Below are positions 12,371-24,185 of a stretch of 64,000 nt of DNA, one piece after another. The position numbers and the translations under genes are program-made. Every line of letters begins with the position of its first letter. Position 1 is the first letter of the stretch. The notes under the pieces are model-generated. The model was not told where the DNA came from. It searched no databases and was given only the letters and a program-made list of their open reading frames with translations. The stretch is from Eucalyptus grandis (Eukaryota; Streptophyta; Magnoliopsida; Myrtales; Myrtaceae), in assembly GCF_016545825.1 (NCBI RefSeq), contig NC_052614.1, forward strand, positions 22,152,559 to 22,216,558, written 5' to 3'.

Positions 12371-13500
12371 TTTTCTTTTAGGTCAGAAGTAATAATATAT
12401 TGAGCTTTTAAGCCAAACAATTACACAAGATTCCACACCACAAAACTTGCACTCACGAAGATAATAAGTCTAAATGAGTGGAAGGAAGCCGGATGCAAAA
12501 GAACTCCGTAAGAACTGCCAAAGCGAATAACAACCTAAACAAGAGGCACACGAGAAAAGAGGAGGCCACGCATGGCCAAAAGGAACCCAACCTCAACAAA
12601 ACAATCAAAACAAAGGACAAACAACAAAGTAATAAAACAGTCACAAAACACTAAGGAGGGGTCATCGCCTCAGACAAACAACAACCAAACCAGTCAAGGT
12701 GAACACAACCCCAGCCGAAGGAAGAAGGCAGAAGGCCTTCATACAGCAAGTGCCCGAGAAGACAACGGCTGCGACCCAACCGCAAGCTATTTCTGAACCA
12801 CTCCAAAGAACACTAAGGATCCGCCGGATGAGAAGAGAAGATGCAAGGATCTATCCCCGATTCTGCCGGAGTCTACATTTCTTGGATTATCCTTAACGTT
12901 TCTGAAAGTTAAGGCCTTGTCCTTCACCACTTTGATGAGATGATTTTTAACTGCTGCGACCGTGTGATTTTTGAAGAGTATGTTGTTCCTGTACCTCCAA
13001 ATAAGGTGGCAAAGAACTCCAAAAGAAAAACGGCCAATGGAGCGATAAAAGTTCTTACCGAAGAGGAACTCCATCGCCCATTGAAGGTTTTCAAACCATG
13101 TCTTGTTACGCCAAGGGAGATTGCATTTAGCAACCCAAAAGAAAGCCATGCTGACAGTGATGCAACACCCGAAGTAGAGATGATTGATGGAATCCGGCGT
13201 CAGCCTATAAAAAGCACAAACCACTCTTCCAATTCTACCATGCGACATAAGTAAGGCTTGAGTGGGAAGACGTTCTTTATAATGAGCCAGAGATTGAATT
13301 GATATCTCGGGCCGATAACCTTATTCCAGATAAATGATGCCCAATTAACCCTATCCTTCCTTCTTCTAATAATATGCCAGGCCGAGGCGACCGAGAAGAG
13401 ACCGGAAGTGCCATTGTTCCAAGTAAAGCGCTTCGGTGCTCTGGAGAGGAGAGGGATCACATGGCCTTTTCTTTTCACACTTAACGTCAGGTTTCTTATA
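12371..13500 (-). pseudogene. 5'-truncated LINE (non-LTR retrotransposon) 3' end
   Basis: Minus-strand frames 13643-13200 and 13248-12787 together resemble the C-terminal zinc-binding region that follows the reverse transcriptase of plant L1-like LINEs. Visible are FSVASAWHIIRRR, VNWASFIWNKVIGP and LWLIIKNVFPL, then DSINHLYFGC and VLCHLIWRYRNNILFKN. The two parts are in different frames, so there is a lesion near 13220. On the minus strand the copy ends in an A-rich tail (12380-12362). Endonuclease and RT domains are absent, as is usual for 5'-truncated insertions. The copy is interrupted at its upstream side by a SINE. Confidence 0.7.
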
Positions 13501-13709
13501 AACCACTGGGGTTCGCCCGGTGGCCACCCTTCCAACATGGAAGGGGAGGTGAGGTTCAAATCCCCACCTCCATCGATGGGTAGGGACGCGTAAGTTTCGC
13601 GAGTGGGTTGCGACTCCCACGCCCGGCAAGAGGCGCGGGGCACAAGTCTGCGAGTGAGTGTAGAGTAGGATTAGAGTAGTAGGACCGACCAAAAAAAAAA
13701 AAAAAAACA
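13501..13709 (+). mobile_element. tRNA-derived SINE with target-site duplications
   Basis: A pol III-type internal promoter is visible: a box A-like stretch at about 13509-13523 (GTTCGCCCGGTGGCC) and a box B GGTTCAAATCC at 13552-13562. The element ends in an A17 tail (13691-13707). It is bounded by a direct repeat TCAGGTTTCTTATA at 13487-13500 and 13710-13723, the signature of LINE-mediated insertion. It lies within, or at the 5' end of, the LINE remnant and on the opposite strand. All parts are present, so this looks like a full-length, fairly recent SINE; the family name is not known to me. Confidence 0.88.
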
Positions 13710-13779
13710 TCAGGTTTCTTATATAGTTTTTTTTTTTTTGGTCGGTAAATAGTTCTCTTGTTTTCAAAAAGAAAAGGAA

Positions 13780-14668
13780 ATAGTTTTGGATTAATACCAC
13801 AAAAATTGATACACTTATTATAAATTTATCCCAAATTAAATTTTTAATTGCCAAAGACCGTCAACTATTACATCTTTGACAAATTCATCTTCTATGAGTT
13901 TTCATTAAATTTTATCGTCAAATTAATAAGTTAAATGATATATAACAATTGATTGGTTTATAGCCTAAAAAACCCTAAACCTGGGTACACCGGTGACAAA
14001 TTTACTCCAAATTATTTTTTTGACCATGAAAAACTCCAAACCGGTACTGGTGACAAATTTACCCGACTTACTATAAAAAAATCCTAAACTTGTGCATTTA
14101 TAATAAATTTACCCCAAACTAATTTATTCGACCGCAAAAAACCCCAAATTAGTAAATTTATGACAAATATACCCCTCCGTAATTAATACCACAAAAAAAT
14201 CACAAAAATTGTAAAGCGTGACAAATGGAGCGTAAAATCCCAAATTGGTATACTAGTCAAGTGTCACATGTCATTTAACTTAATAATTTGACAAGTAAAA
14301 TTTAACGAAAACTAATAGAGGGTAAATTTGTCACAAGTGTACCAGTTTGGGGTAAATTTGTTAAAGATATATCAGTTTGAGGTTTTTGGTCGTCAAAAAA
14401 TAGTTTGGAGTAAATTTGTCACATGTGTACCAGTTTGGGATTTTTCAGGGTATTAACCCTTTATTAATGTGGGGTCTTATTCTCTATTTGTTATACGGGC
14501 GTACCAATTTTTGGTTTTTCGTGATATTAATTTAATTTAATGAAAATTAATAGAGGACAAATTTATTGTTATTGTACCAATTTGGGATTTTTAATAATAA
14601 AAAATATTTGGAATAAATTTGTCATAAATATATCAATTTGGAGTTTTTCATAATATTAATCTTTTTTT
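13780..14668. repeat. Long foldback element with repeated TTTGTCACA/GTACCAGTTTGG sentences
   Basis: The left half (13780-14230) carries motifs such as GACAAATTTACCC and CCCCAAATTAG. The right half (14280-14668) carries the inverse (GGGTAAATTTGTCAC, GTACCAGTTTGGGG). Within each half the sentence recurs about every 50-60 bp, so each arm is itself a degenerate tandem array. The outer ends both read ATTAATA inward. No coding capacity. This is a non-autonomous DNA element or foldback satellite. Confidence 0.6.
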
Positions 14669-15813
14669 TGTTTTTTGTATCGGTATACAATTCTTATTAG
14701 TACGGATAAAATAGATTACTCCAACGACAAAAACAAAACCAACATAATCCTCTATTCTTGAGATGACTACTAATGTAAAACTCAAGAAGGGGCTGAATTT
14801 TAAAAGAAATATAATATCTCATAAAAAGGGAGAAAATTAGCTTTTGCAAAAGAAACATAGTTATATAGATGCAGTAGTGTATATATATATAAAGGTAAAG
14901 AGATGGATGATATTGTAAGATAAATTTATAGTGTTCCGGGCTTCCACTTACAGACGACCATCTCTTACAACACTGTAATCCCCCACTTGCAATATTACAA
15001 GAAATACAGCCTTCACAGAACAATTAAAAAAAAGAAGATTTTTTGCATTAGTGAAAGCCATACTTCAGTAATTTCCGACATTTTTTTTTTGGAAAACTAT
15101 CTATTCGTTTTTGGAAAACTTCAGTAATTTCAACTGAAACAAATATCTATACTTCAGTAATTTCCCATTCATTAAGATGATTATCCTAAAAGGATTATTT
15201 AATCGCTTTTTAATAAACATGAATAGTATATAAAGAGACCGAGGTGTAAGAATATATAAAAATGACATATCAAACGTGTGTTCTTACATTAAATTTTCAT
15301 ACCGGACCTGTTTTCGTAAGAATAGGAATGAAAGCTGTTGTTTCCGCTCATTTAATTTCAGCTATGGTCATGAACCAGGGCCATGGACGTCGCAACCTGC
15401 GTTGATTCACTCCGACGGAGATCTGCGATCACATGAGGCTGGCGAACTTCATAGTCATGGCCGTGGGAGGTCTGCTCCGTCGATTCACGAAGCCATTTTT
15501 GGCATTGACTGGGGCCTGAAGAAGCAATCCGCAATCCAGATTGAACCGCACCCGCAATTGGAATGAACGGAGGCCGATATATCGTGGAGCACCACCGCTG
15601 CCAAAAGCATTGGTCCAGCATCGGCCCACCATTAGCGTCCCAGTCCTGCGTGGGCAGGCATGTTACTTCAATTTTCATTTTGGCACGATCTATGCTGAGG
15701 CGAGGATGGGAGTATGTTTGGGCTGGAATGCCTCCATTCCTTATGTCCTATGAATTTTTGAGGGGTTATGGGAATCTCACCAATACCAGCCCAGGCATTC
15801 CTTAAAACATTAG
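14669..15813. other. No recognisable gene
   Basis: AT-rich sequence with a TA run near 14878. From 15350 to 15700 base composition rises and both strands have open frames of about 100 codons (minus 15678-15358 is the longest). I recognise no family, and neither strand shows convincing motifs. It may belong with the possible exon just to its right. Confidence 0.4.
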
Positions 15814-15973
15814 CTATGCAGCTTGACTCGAGCATTCCTCCTCCGACAAAATCCTTCCATTCAAAACCATCTCAGCATCCTTATCATCAACTTGCTCCAA
15901 GTCCAATTTGATCCCCCCAGAAGATCGTCTAGCAGAGATGCTTGGGATGTTAAATGGAACCTCTGCAGCCATC
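15814..15973 (-). CDS. Possible terminal exon of an unrecognised gene (52 codons)
   Basis: A consensus 3' splice site (pyrimidine run then CTTACAG, ending at 15974) is followed at once by a clean frame. It begins ATG GCT GCA GAG and ends at a TAG (15816-15814). It encodes an acidic, charged peptide including SISARRSSGGIKLDLEQVDD and VLNGRILSEEECSSQ. Codon use looks coding. I do not recognise the family and no matching upstream exon was found, so it is either an orphan exon of a decayed gene or a chance frame. Confidence 0.3.
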
Positions 15974-16404
15974 CTGTAAGGAGAAAAAAAAAGAAATGGG
16001 TCAGCAGAGAATCGACTCAGAAATATCGTCGAACGGTTGTTAGGGCCAATGTGTAGTGATAGGAAAACTAATGGGATGAAACAATGGCGACGGGACTAGT
16101 CAACTAAAATAGAAAGCACATGGAAATGACTCATGATAATATAGAGAGCCCGTTTGAGGAGTATGGATAATCGAGAAGCTCTCACGGAGGAGAGAAATAC
16201 TTATCTATGTATGCCTTCCTGAAAAGAAATTGGATCTCATTTTTTGGAGCATAAACGCTAGAAAGCTCACTTATGAAGATAATTAAAAAAGGGTTCTCGT
16301 AATTTCTAGCTTACAGAAGCTCAGTTAGTAAATATCTCTCGATTTTAATCGCGTAAATGTACTTATGTGGTTTATAATGAAATTCTTCTGGTTTTCGCAA
16401 GTTC

Positions 16405-17405
16405 TAATTGAAGGATTAGAAATTTAGAGTTGAGGTGATAAAAAAATGATTGATCAAGTACATAATGGGGAATTGAAAATGATTGATGTAAATCCTTCGA
16501 GCCAAATATTTCAGCACGTTCTCTTTGAAGGATTGGAAATATAGGGTGTGTTTATTTGTATTTTGTTCAAAAATTGTTTCGGGAAATAGAAATAGAAAAA
16601 CTATTTCTGTTACGGAGAACAATTTTTTACCAAAAACGTGTTTAGTAAACTTGTTCCGGAAATAATAAAAAATCGAAACACATTTGGTAAATTTATGTTC
16701 TTTTTTTTTTTTTTTAATTTTTTAATATTTTTATTTTATTTTTCCTTTTTTTCTTTCTTTTTTCTTTTTTTCTTTTTTTTTCTTCTTTTGGCCGGTCGCC
16801 GGCCTCGCCCATGGCCGATGAGGGCCGGTGGTCTCGCCTAGCCACGGTGAGGCTCGCCGGCCCTCGACGAGGCCGAGCCTTGTCGGTGGTTGGGTGAGCT
16901 CAACCTTGAATTTGGGCGAGCGGCTCGAGCTCGCCCAACCAAGGCGAGGCCTAGCCTCGCCGGGGTTGGTGATGCTTGGCCTCACCGGGGGCTGGCGACC
17001 TCGCCGGCCAATCGTCGGCCATGGCCGAGGCCGACAACCGGCCAAAGAAAAAGAAGAAGAAAAGAAGAAGAAAAAAAGAGAAGAAAAAGATAGGAGAGAG
17101 AAAATTTGTTCTTAAAAATTGTTCTAGAAATAAATAAAAAAACAAGTTTTTTTTTTTGTTTCTTGTTTCCGTTCCAAATGTGTTCCGGAAACAAAAAAAA
17201 ACAGATTTGGAACAAAAACACAAACAAACGCGTTTTGTTCTTTTTTTGTTCGGGAACAAAAAAATAGAATTTTTGTTCATAAATAGAAAAAAGAACACAA
17301 CCCGCACGCCCTTAGAGTTGAGATGATAAAAAAAATGATTGATCAGCATAGGATGCGGCATTGAAAATGATTGATGTAAATCCTTCAAGCCAAATATTTC
17401 AGCGA
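16405..17405. repeat. 122-bp tandem duplication split by a foldback element
   Basis: The segment beginning GAAGGATTAGAAATTTAGAG at 16405 is repeated from 16527 (GAAGGATTGGAAAT) and continues after the inserted element at 17312-17404 (TTAGAGTTGAGATGAT...). The insert (16544-17311) has ends GGGTGTG and CACGCCC, AT-rich arms with GTTCCGGAAA-type motifs in opposite orientations, and a GC-rich core (about 16785-17045) rich in CTCGCCGG. No reading frame is credible. The ends resemble hAT-type MITEs, but no 8-bp target duplication is clear. Confidence 0.6.
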
Positions 17406-17893
17406 ATTCGAGTCCATTGAATTCTGTTTCTTATTTTGGCGCAAGAGTACTGTGTGCACCATTTCTGGTATTCGACTGAAAGAAAAAAGGAATTCCTACC
17501 GAAAGCCAAGAAGCAGCAATTAGTAACCATTCATGACGAACTTCGATTGACTGGAGATGTGTGGATCTTATTAAGTCCTAGGATTGAAGGATTATATCCT
17601 TGGGTTCTGAACTAGTACCAAAAGTTGCAAGCTTTCAGTACAATCTTGTATGTTGATACAACATTCGGTCTCTGACACAGTATTACTGCATTTTCTTGTT
17701 AAAATGTAATTGCTTCTTAAGAACTTCTTTGTTCCTTACGATGATTTTTTTGCTGAACATAGTTCTTTTCATTGTTCACACCCGAAACCGCTCGGTTTCG
17801 GTTTGCTGCTTTTATCAGTTTTTTTAGGGACTCACCTGTCTTGATGCATTGCTTGTGGTATAATTTGTCAAAACTTCATACTTAATGGATAAC
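17406..17893. other. No feature seen
   Basis: Ordinary AT-rich intergenic sequence without open frames, repeats or motifs that I can support. Confidence 0.5.
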
Positions 17894-18800
17894 TGATGTT
17901 GGCGCGAAAATTAGCTCATTGGGCCTAGAAAAGAGGAACGCCCATTAAGCCCAAGTCGTGAGAAGAATAGCGGGTTACAAGAGATACCGAGGATTTGGAA
18001 TTAGTAATTGCTCCGGCTCAAAGCGATAAAAATGAAGACAACTTCAAGAGTTTGGTGCCCATGACACTATGGATAAGGTGATGCAATTATTGGCGTGGTA
18101 CCGAAGTCTCCAGAAGTGATTTGAAATTGAAGATAATAACTGTTGAAGAACAGTTACTTGTGAGATTAGCTATAAATAGCCAAAGAGACACAATTGTAAA
18201 CGACCATTTTCCTAACAATCAAATGAACACAAGAACATTTGTCTTTTGGCTATCTTGTTATTGCACATTTACATTTTATTGCACATTTTATCTCCTATTT
18301 ATCATTTGCTTTATTGTCTATAGAGTAGGACTAGTTGCTTCCTTTATGAAATGACACAAAACCCGGTTTACATAAAAAAAGGCCCAAGAAAGTTGTCAAG
18401 GAAGTTGTTTCCCCTGCGAATATTTTTTTTTTGGCACGTCGGTGGGACCATCATGGTCCATTCCTAGGAGGTGTCTATGGCAAGAATAAGGAACAAGGAG
18501 AGTGGCACTGCCATTGGCGAGGACAATCAGTCCCTGCAACGTGTGGGAGAAAGGCCTGCTTGTTTAGAAAATTCCAATCAGGAGGCAAACCCAGTTGATG
18601 ATGTCAATTTGAGCTTGAATTTTGATGATATTCCCCGGAACTTTACCAAGGATTAGAGGAGGGATTTGACCCAAATTCAACACTAATGGCCACCATGAGG
18701 AGGATGTATGAAGAACACAAAATGATTTGACTAACCATATGGCTAATCATTTGTCTGAGATTCTTACCCCTCTATTCACCAACTTGGTAACCGAACTTGT
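17894..18800 (+). mobile_element. Probable 5' part of a decayed LTR retrotransposon (LTR, leader, gag start)
   Basis: Starts TGTTGGCGCG and contains a promoter-like stretch (GCTATAAATAGCC near 18170) in an LTR-like block. Then follows a leader with TTGGCACGTCGGTGGGACC (about 18432), a phrase typical of the region just before gag in plant gypsy elements. A short frame from 18471 or 18477 (MARIRNKESGTAIGE) may be the gag start; it stops at 18654. No second LTR or pol is present. The call rests on layout and not on a conserved domain. Confidence 0.4.
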
Positions 18801-19394
18801 TTTAAGGTTGTTAACATTTGATTTTTAGTTGACGCATCAATAAAGATAAAAACTCGAGGTTAGGGTTTCCGATTGCGACAAAGCTTGTTTTTGAACAAAA
18901 AGTGTCGTTTTCATTTCTTTCTTCTGTCTTGTCATTGTTAAGCAATTTTCTATTCATTTTTTAATTATAAACTAGAAAAGTCAAATGGTTGATTTTGGAG
19001 TTAACTTTTTGGTCAATCCTTTTATCAAAAGTTAACTTTAGTAAAAAATTGAGTTTTTCACATAAAAAGATCCTTTTTAGTCAAGTTAGTAGTATTGCAA
19101 GGACGCTACTAGAAACATTGGCGTAAATAAGTCTCCGTTTCTAGAAATCTCTGGTTGCGTAGGAATCAATACAACATTACGTGACTTGATTGGTTTCTAG
19201 CCAACCTCAATAGACTAGTGGTGACTTCTAGAAATACATAGGTTGTTAGAACTAAAATACAAAATCCAATGTCGTGTGAGGAATGGGCTTCGAAGAGTTC
19301 GCACCTAATCCAGGGTCGTTGGCCCGCTTCTTTAGGCGTATACTCCTAAACCTCTTCCTTTTCCCCCAAACGGCAAAAGAGAGGTCGCGACAGT
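18801..19394. other. Unassigned retroelement-like debris
   Basis: No gene is seen. The stretch 19260-19395 (including GGTCGTTGGCCCGCTTCTTT and GAGGTCGCGACAG) has the look of an LTR edge, but no partner copy exists in the window. Confidence 0.3.
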
Positions 19395-20035
19395 GATATG
19401 GACACTCGGCAATAGGCGACCATGCTAGGTGGCATGGCTAGCACTGACGTGGATAATTTTTGCATTTTTTTTAACAAAAAATTTCCATTTGTTTACCTTT
19501 TGTTTCTTTATCCTTTTCTTTCTCTTTGGCCTGTGGTCGGGCAAAGGTCGAGCTCTTATTCGATCTGATGAGGGCAGCCTTCTCTTAGGCCACAAGCAAG
19601 CCTTCTCTAGATCCACCGTGGGCCGCAAAGCACCCTCACGAGCCCTCGCTTGTGGCTGGTTGTTAGCCATGGCCGATTATTGGCCACAAGCCAAAGAGAA
19701 AGAAAAAGGAAAAAAAAAAAGATAGGAAGAAAATTGCAAAATTTGTCCACATTAGCATTGGCCATGCCATATAAGATAGCCGGTGGTCAGCCGACATCTA
19801 CATTAGCGATTTTCCACCAAAATTGGTCGAAATAACTAAATGGGCAAGCAGTCAAAATATTTAGATTCAAATTAACAAATCATCATATTGTTTAGTAATG
19901 AATCAACACAACTAAAAGGTTTAAAACTATATCAATAAGTTCTTAAAAGATTTAGGATTAAATTAGCGCAATTGAAATGTTTTTAGAGCTAAATAAGCCG
20001 TTGTACAATAGATCTAGGACTTTCTGGACAATTTT
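19395..20035. mobile_element. Truncated copy of the GC-core long-TIR DNA element family
   Basis: The right arm (19740-20035) carries the same sentence order as the element at 21559-25700: 'GGCCATGCCATATAAGATAGCCGGTGG', then CACCAAAATTGGTCG, 'TTTAGGATTAAATTAGCGCAATTG', ending near TCTGGACAATTTTC. The GC-rich core with CACAAGC/GGCCATGG words lies at 19530-19690. The left arm is shorter and its outer part is missing. Non-coding. Confidence 0.55.
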
Positions 20036-20039
20036 CTGT

Positions 20040-20535
20040 TTCTGAGATATGCTTCCTCTCGAGCTCCTTCATTTTATCCAATGTTTCGATACACTAATTT
20101 CCTTCACGAGTTCTTTGACACTTTAGATTTCCCACCAAATCAAAGCATGCCTTTCTAAGCTTGATGGCCACAAGCTTCACCTTTCGATTCTCCACCATAT
20201 TCTCATAATCAAAAACTTGCTCGATTTTGTCAAGCCAATCTATGAAGTCTTCCAATGCATAGTGCTTTGGAAGTTTGAAATGTCTACTTTAACATCCAAA
20301 TCATTAGAATCACGATTCCAACACCAGTGATGCAAAGGAGACACTTCACAAGTTGCATAAAAAATAAACATCATGGAAGGTGTTAATCTCCTCTTCTTGG
20401 TTAGGGTAGGGATCGTCAGGCCTTAACAATCAAGATTGCTCCAATCCTTGTTGGAGATGTTGCACTTGCCTTCTCAAATCGGTTGGACTAGCCAGATTTA
20501 GGCTCTATTACCAACTGATACAATTTTACTATTGC
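20040..20535 (-). pseudogene. Ty3/gypsy gag fragment with degenerate tRNA-Met primer site
   Basis: On the minus strand, 20280-20095 encodes a gag-type stretch: FKLPKHYALEDFIDWLDKIE, then VFDYENMVENRKVKLVAIKL, ending in a stop. The linker-like segment between this and about 20520 is broken. At 20500-20515 the plus strand reads GGCTCTATTACCA, a one- or two-base variant of the complement of the initiator-Met tRNA primer-binding site (TGGTATCAGAGCC). This fits the 5' end of a gypsy internal region. No protease or RT follows on the left. Confidence 0.6.
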
Positions 20536-21549
20536 CCAAGGAAAGACTCCAGATAATGTCGATTTTCTTACTGATAGATTTAGATTATCGAAGTAATTCG
20601 ACTTGCCCATGTAGGCATCATGCGTCAATTTGTCAGTGTTGAAAAAATTTCTTATGGCCAAATTTCTACTGGAAATTTGACAAGGGTACTTAGCTTATTA
20701 GTTGGCAAAGAACCCGTTTGAAAAGTTTGTAGATGCTTATGATGGAGAGCGTCAAAGGCCTCATTAATAAGTTATTGAGTTTAGATGCAAATCATCTCTC
20801 AATGCATCATCCAATTACGTCGGTGGCTGGGATTTTCAATTAGTCTCTCCAAAGAATTCTAAAGATTTGTAGAGAGACATTGCTAAAGATAATTATACCT
20901 TACTGTAAGTTAACCGATGAAATTTACGAACTAGTGTACCTTTTTCATTGATAATTGATGCCCGACGACTGAGAGTTAAGGTGCATTATTAAGTTTTGGA
21001 ATTGTTCAAATATAGAGTTAAACAAGAAGCTCTTTCTTCATGAAAGAGAGAGGTTAGGTCTTCTCCTTTCGCTATCAACTTTCAATTTTTGCTTTAATCA
21101 ACGCCCCGAAAGAAAAAATTTGCCATGCTTAGAAGTAACATCCCCAATGTACCATACTATAAAAATCGATTGGGAAAGGAGAAGACCAAGACTTTTTGTT
21201 TCCCACGGATTATTTGGAAAGTAAGAGCAGCTCTTCCGTGACAATTGTGCACCAGTCTCTGGCCCACAATGGCCTGTTTTGTTCGGATGAGCATCGACAA
21301 AAGATTGAAGAAATATATGTCAAATAAATTGTGCATTTGGAAAATTCAAACGCGCACCGCACTGCACAAAGACTTCGTCACACAAGGATTTGTAGTGGAA
21401 TCGTCTCATGAAAGTCTCCAGGACCTGCCGTTGTTAACTCCACGGCTTGAAATAAGCTAATAACTACAATCAGGAAAATTATCCACAGCTAATAACTACA
21501 AAGAAAAATTAAATTCTTGATGATGATAATTCTCCACAAATGCGTATCA
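20536..21549. other. No gene seen; 3' end is related to 27780-27825
   Basis: The first part may be LTR remains of the adjacent gag fragment. The last 60 bp (TGATAATTCTCCACAAATGCGTATC) match 27790-27825, so this stretch belongs to the duplicated segment described at 25740. Reading frames here are short and show no motifs. Confidence 0.4.
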
Positions 21550-22833
21550 ACCACAATCGGGAAAATTATCCAAAAAGTCCTCAACCTATTGCACTTTTAC
21601 TAATTCAGTTATAAATATTTCAATTTTGTTAATTTAATCATAAATCTTTTCACTTCTTATCAATTCAATCTATCCGGCCAATTTTGGTTGGAAATTGCTA
21701 ACATGGATGGCCGGTGCTGACGTGGCACTTTTTAAATAATATTTAAATAATATTTTGAATTTTTTTATGATTTTTATTTTTTAACTTTTTTTTTGTTTTT
21801 TTTTTTTTTGGGTTCGATTTGGCCGGCCTCGGCCATAGGCGAGGGCCAGCATCGGTCATAGGCGAGGTTCAATGACCCTCACTAGCCATAGGCAAGGGCT
21901 AGTCGACCCTCACCAACTTTGGCTGGGGGCGTTGTGCCTTTCGCGAGCTTTGGGCGAGGGTTGCAACGCCCTCGCCAGCAAAGGGGAGGGCATGCCAGGC
22001 AAAGGCCTTGAGCGAGGTCATCGCCCTCGCTAGATCTAGCTAGGCAAAGGCCCTGAGTGAGGTCACCCCCTGGCTTGGAGCCAGTGAGGGTCGCCAAGCC
22101 CTCGCCTTGCTAGATTTGGTGAGGGCATCACAGGCCTCGCTATTTTTAGGTGAGGGCTTGTGTGCCCTCGCCCAAAGCTAGTGAGGGTTGGTCGGCTCTC
22201 GCTTGCTGGCCCTCACTTGTGGCTAGCGAGGGTTGGCCGACAACCTTGTCGACTAGATCCAAAACCAAAAAAAAAAAAAAAAGAGTAAAAAAACCATAAA
22301 AAATATTTTAAAATATTATTTAAAAAGTGCCACATTAGCACCGGTTGTTCACGTCAGCAATTTCTAGCCAAAATTGGTTGAATGGACTCGATTGGCAAGA
22401 AGTGAAAAAGGTTTAGGATTGAATTTGCAAAATGTGAAAATGTTTATTGTGACATCCAGATTTTCGGGTTCTAATTTCGACTGGATAAATAGGGCCGTTT
22501 TCGTTCAGTTGAAGCCGGGGATTGTGAAATTGAGGAGTATGAGGGATTCTTGGATGAGGAAAATAATCAATTTGATAAGTGAGACATCAATTGATTTTAT
22601 GAGAGTCATTTGAGAGAAATTAAATAGGGAAAATGGATGCATAAATGCAAGTGGGAACCGAGTACTATAACCTGAAATTTCTTTTGGGAATCAACGAGCT
22701 TATTCAAAAGAAAATGAATTAAGAATTTTCTATTTGAGGGAATTCTTTTCTTTTAAATTTATTCCCATTTCTTTTTACCCCATTTGACCAAACACCTAAC
22801 TTTCCCACAAGGTTCTCTTTCCTTCTTTCTTTC

Positions 22834-22842
<9 letters not shown>

Positions 22843-22863
<21 letters not shown>
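22843..22863. repeat. CT microsatellite in the giant LTR-like unit
   Basis: An uninterrupted CT dinucleotide run within a longer pyrimidine-rich stretch (22800-23040), a common feature of plant core promoters and 5' leaders. Confidence 0.7.
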
Positions 22864-22864
<1 letters not shown>

Positions 22865-23898
22865 CTTCTCTCCTTTTCCCCCCTCGTGCGAAACGCCCCC
22901 TTCCCAACGAATACACGGTTGTCTTCAACTTGGCTTTCTCCACCTTTTCACTTTTGACTTTTCAAACTCTCGCTCTCTCTTATCTCTAACTCTCTCTCTC
23001 TCTGGACTCCCTCACTCTCTCGACATCTTCTTCTTCTCCTTCTGGGCTGGTTCGAAAAAATTGCAGAAGCAGAATCAGCGGCTAGCATCGTTGAAGGAGC
23101 CGCAGCCATGCCAGAGCTGCCGTTGCCGTCGTGTCAGGGCGCTGCCGCCATCCGTCTCCCGCTCGCCCGCTCGAACGCCGTCCGCCCTCATGCCCTCTGT
23201 CCTCCCCTCCGTGTGCTGCCCGAGGTCCCAGATTTGGGATGGATGTCGGAGCATCCAGCGCCGCGTGCGACGCCACTGCCCTCCGCCGTGCTGCACGCCG
23301 TCGCTCCGCCACTACTCCGCTCATCTCGGCCTCCTTCTCACCCCGCTCGTCATCCCAGCGAGTTGTTCGGCTTGTTCCGCCCACTTTGTAGACCACCGCC
23401 GAAGCTCCTACCGCCACCGCTTTGGCCCGGTTTGGCCTCCTCCATCTACCTTGGCCCTTGCTCGCCTCAACCCGAGCCTTCCCTCACCTTTCTCAGCCTC
23501 AACCCCAGCGAACAGAGAGTTGAGGAATGGGTATTGCAGCAACTTCGAGGCCCGTTTTGGCCGTCTTCCCGAGCCCGGATGCTCGGCCCGCTTTGAGGAA
23601 AGTCGATCCTCATGTCAAGTCCGTCGTTTTGAGTGAGTTTTACTCACTAATGCCTTTTAGTGCGCTAATTATACTTAAAGGTTGATTAGTGTTAATTAAG
23701 TATAATTAGGTTGTTAGATTAGAATTGATTAGTGATTATTAGTTAATTGCTTTGCATATTAGTTATGTGATTAGTGTAATTAGATAGAGAATTGCATGTA
23801 GTATTTATTAGATGCTTCTTGGGATTTTTCCCGTCCCTTATCGGGTGTTAATTAAGCAATTCGGGCCTAATTAGAATTTTTAGGAATTAAATATTAAT

Positions 23899-24185
23899 TT
23901 TCGAAATTAATTATTTAATTATTTATTTTCCGGAAATTCAATTGGGATGGCCAGTGACCAGGATTTTCTGCTGATGATCGTGGTGCAGTTCGTTTATTTA
24001 ATTGAGCTTCATATTGTGCTAAATTGGAATTATTATGTTTATTTATTATTTTTCGAAATTAATTATTTAATTATTTATTTTCCGGAAATTCAACCCGGAT
24101 GGCGGGTGATCGGAATTTCGTGATGATTGTCGTGGAGCAGTCCGTTTATTTATTTGAGCTTTAATTCGTGTCGAATTGATTTAAT
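23899..24185. repeat. Internal tandem duplication of ~145 bp
   Basis: Two adjacent copies, beginning near 23899 and 24050, share TTCGAAATTAATTATTTAAT, TTTTCCGGAAATTCAA, GGATGGC and CGTTTATTTA. The homologous unit at 59423 has one equivalent copy near 61330-61430. The duplication is therefore specific to this copy or its lineage. Confidence 0.65.

Noticed and set aside
12453..12896. Plus-strand frames rich in Gln, Asn, Thr and Lys
   Set aside because: They are the opposite strand of the LINE 3' end and have no motif of their own.
16638..17388. Several open frames of 67-145 codons with poly-Phe or poly-Lys and Pro/Arg-rich stretches
   Set aside because: They arise from T/A homopolymers and the GC-rich core of the foldback element and have no conserved motif.
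23061..23636. A 191-codon open frame, with overlapping frames on both strands
   Set aside because: The region is GC-rich and open in several frames at once; composition (Pro, Ser, Arg, Leu) follows base bias, and it lies inside an LTR-like unit. Not called as a protein gene.
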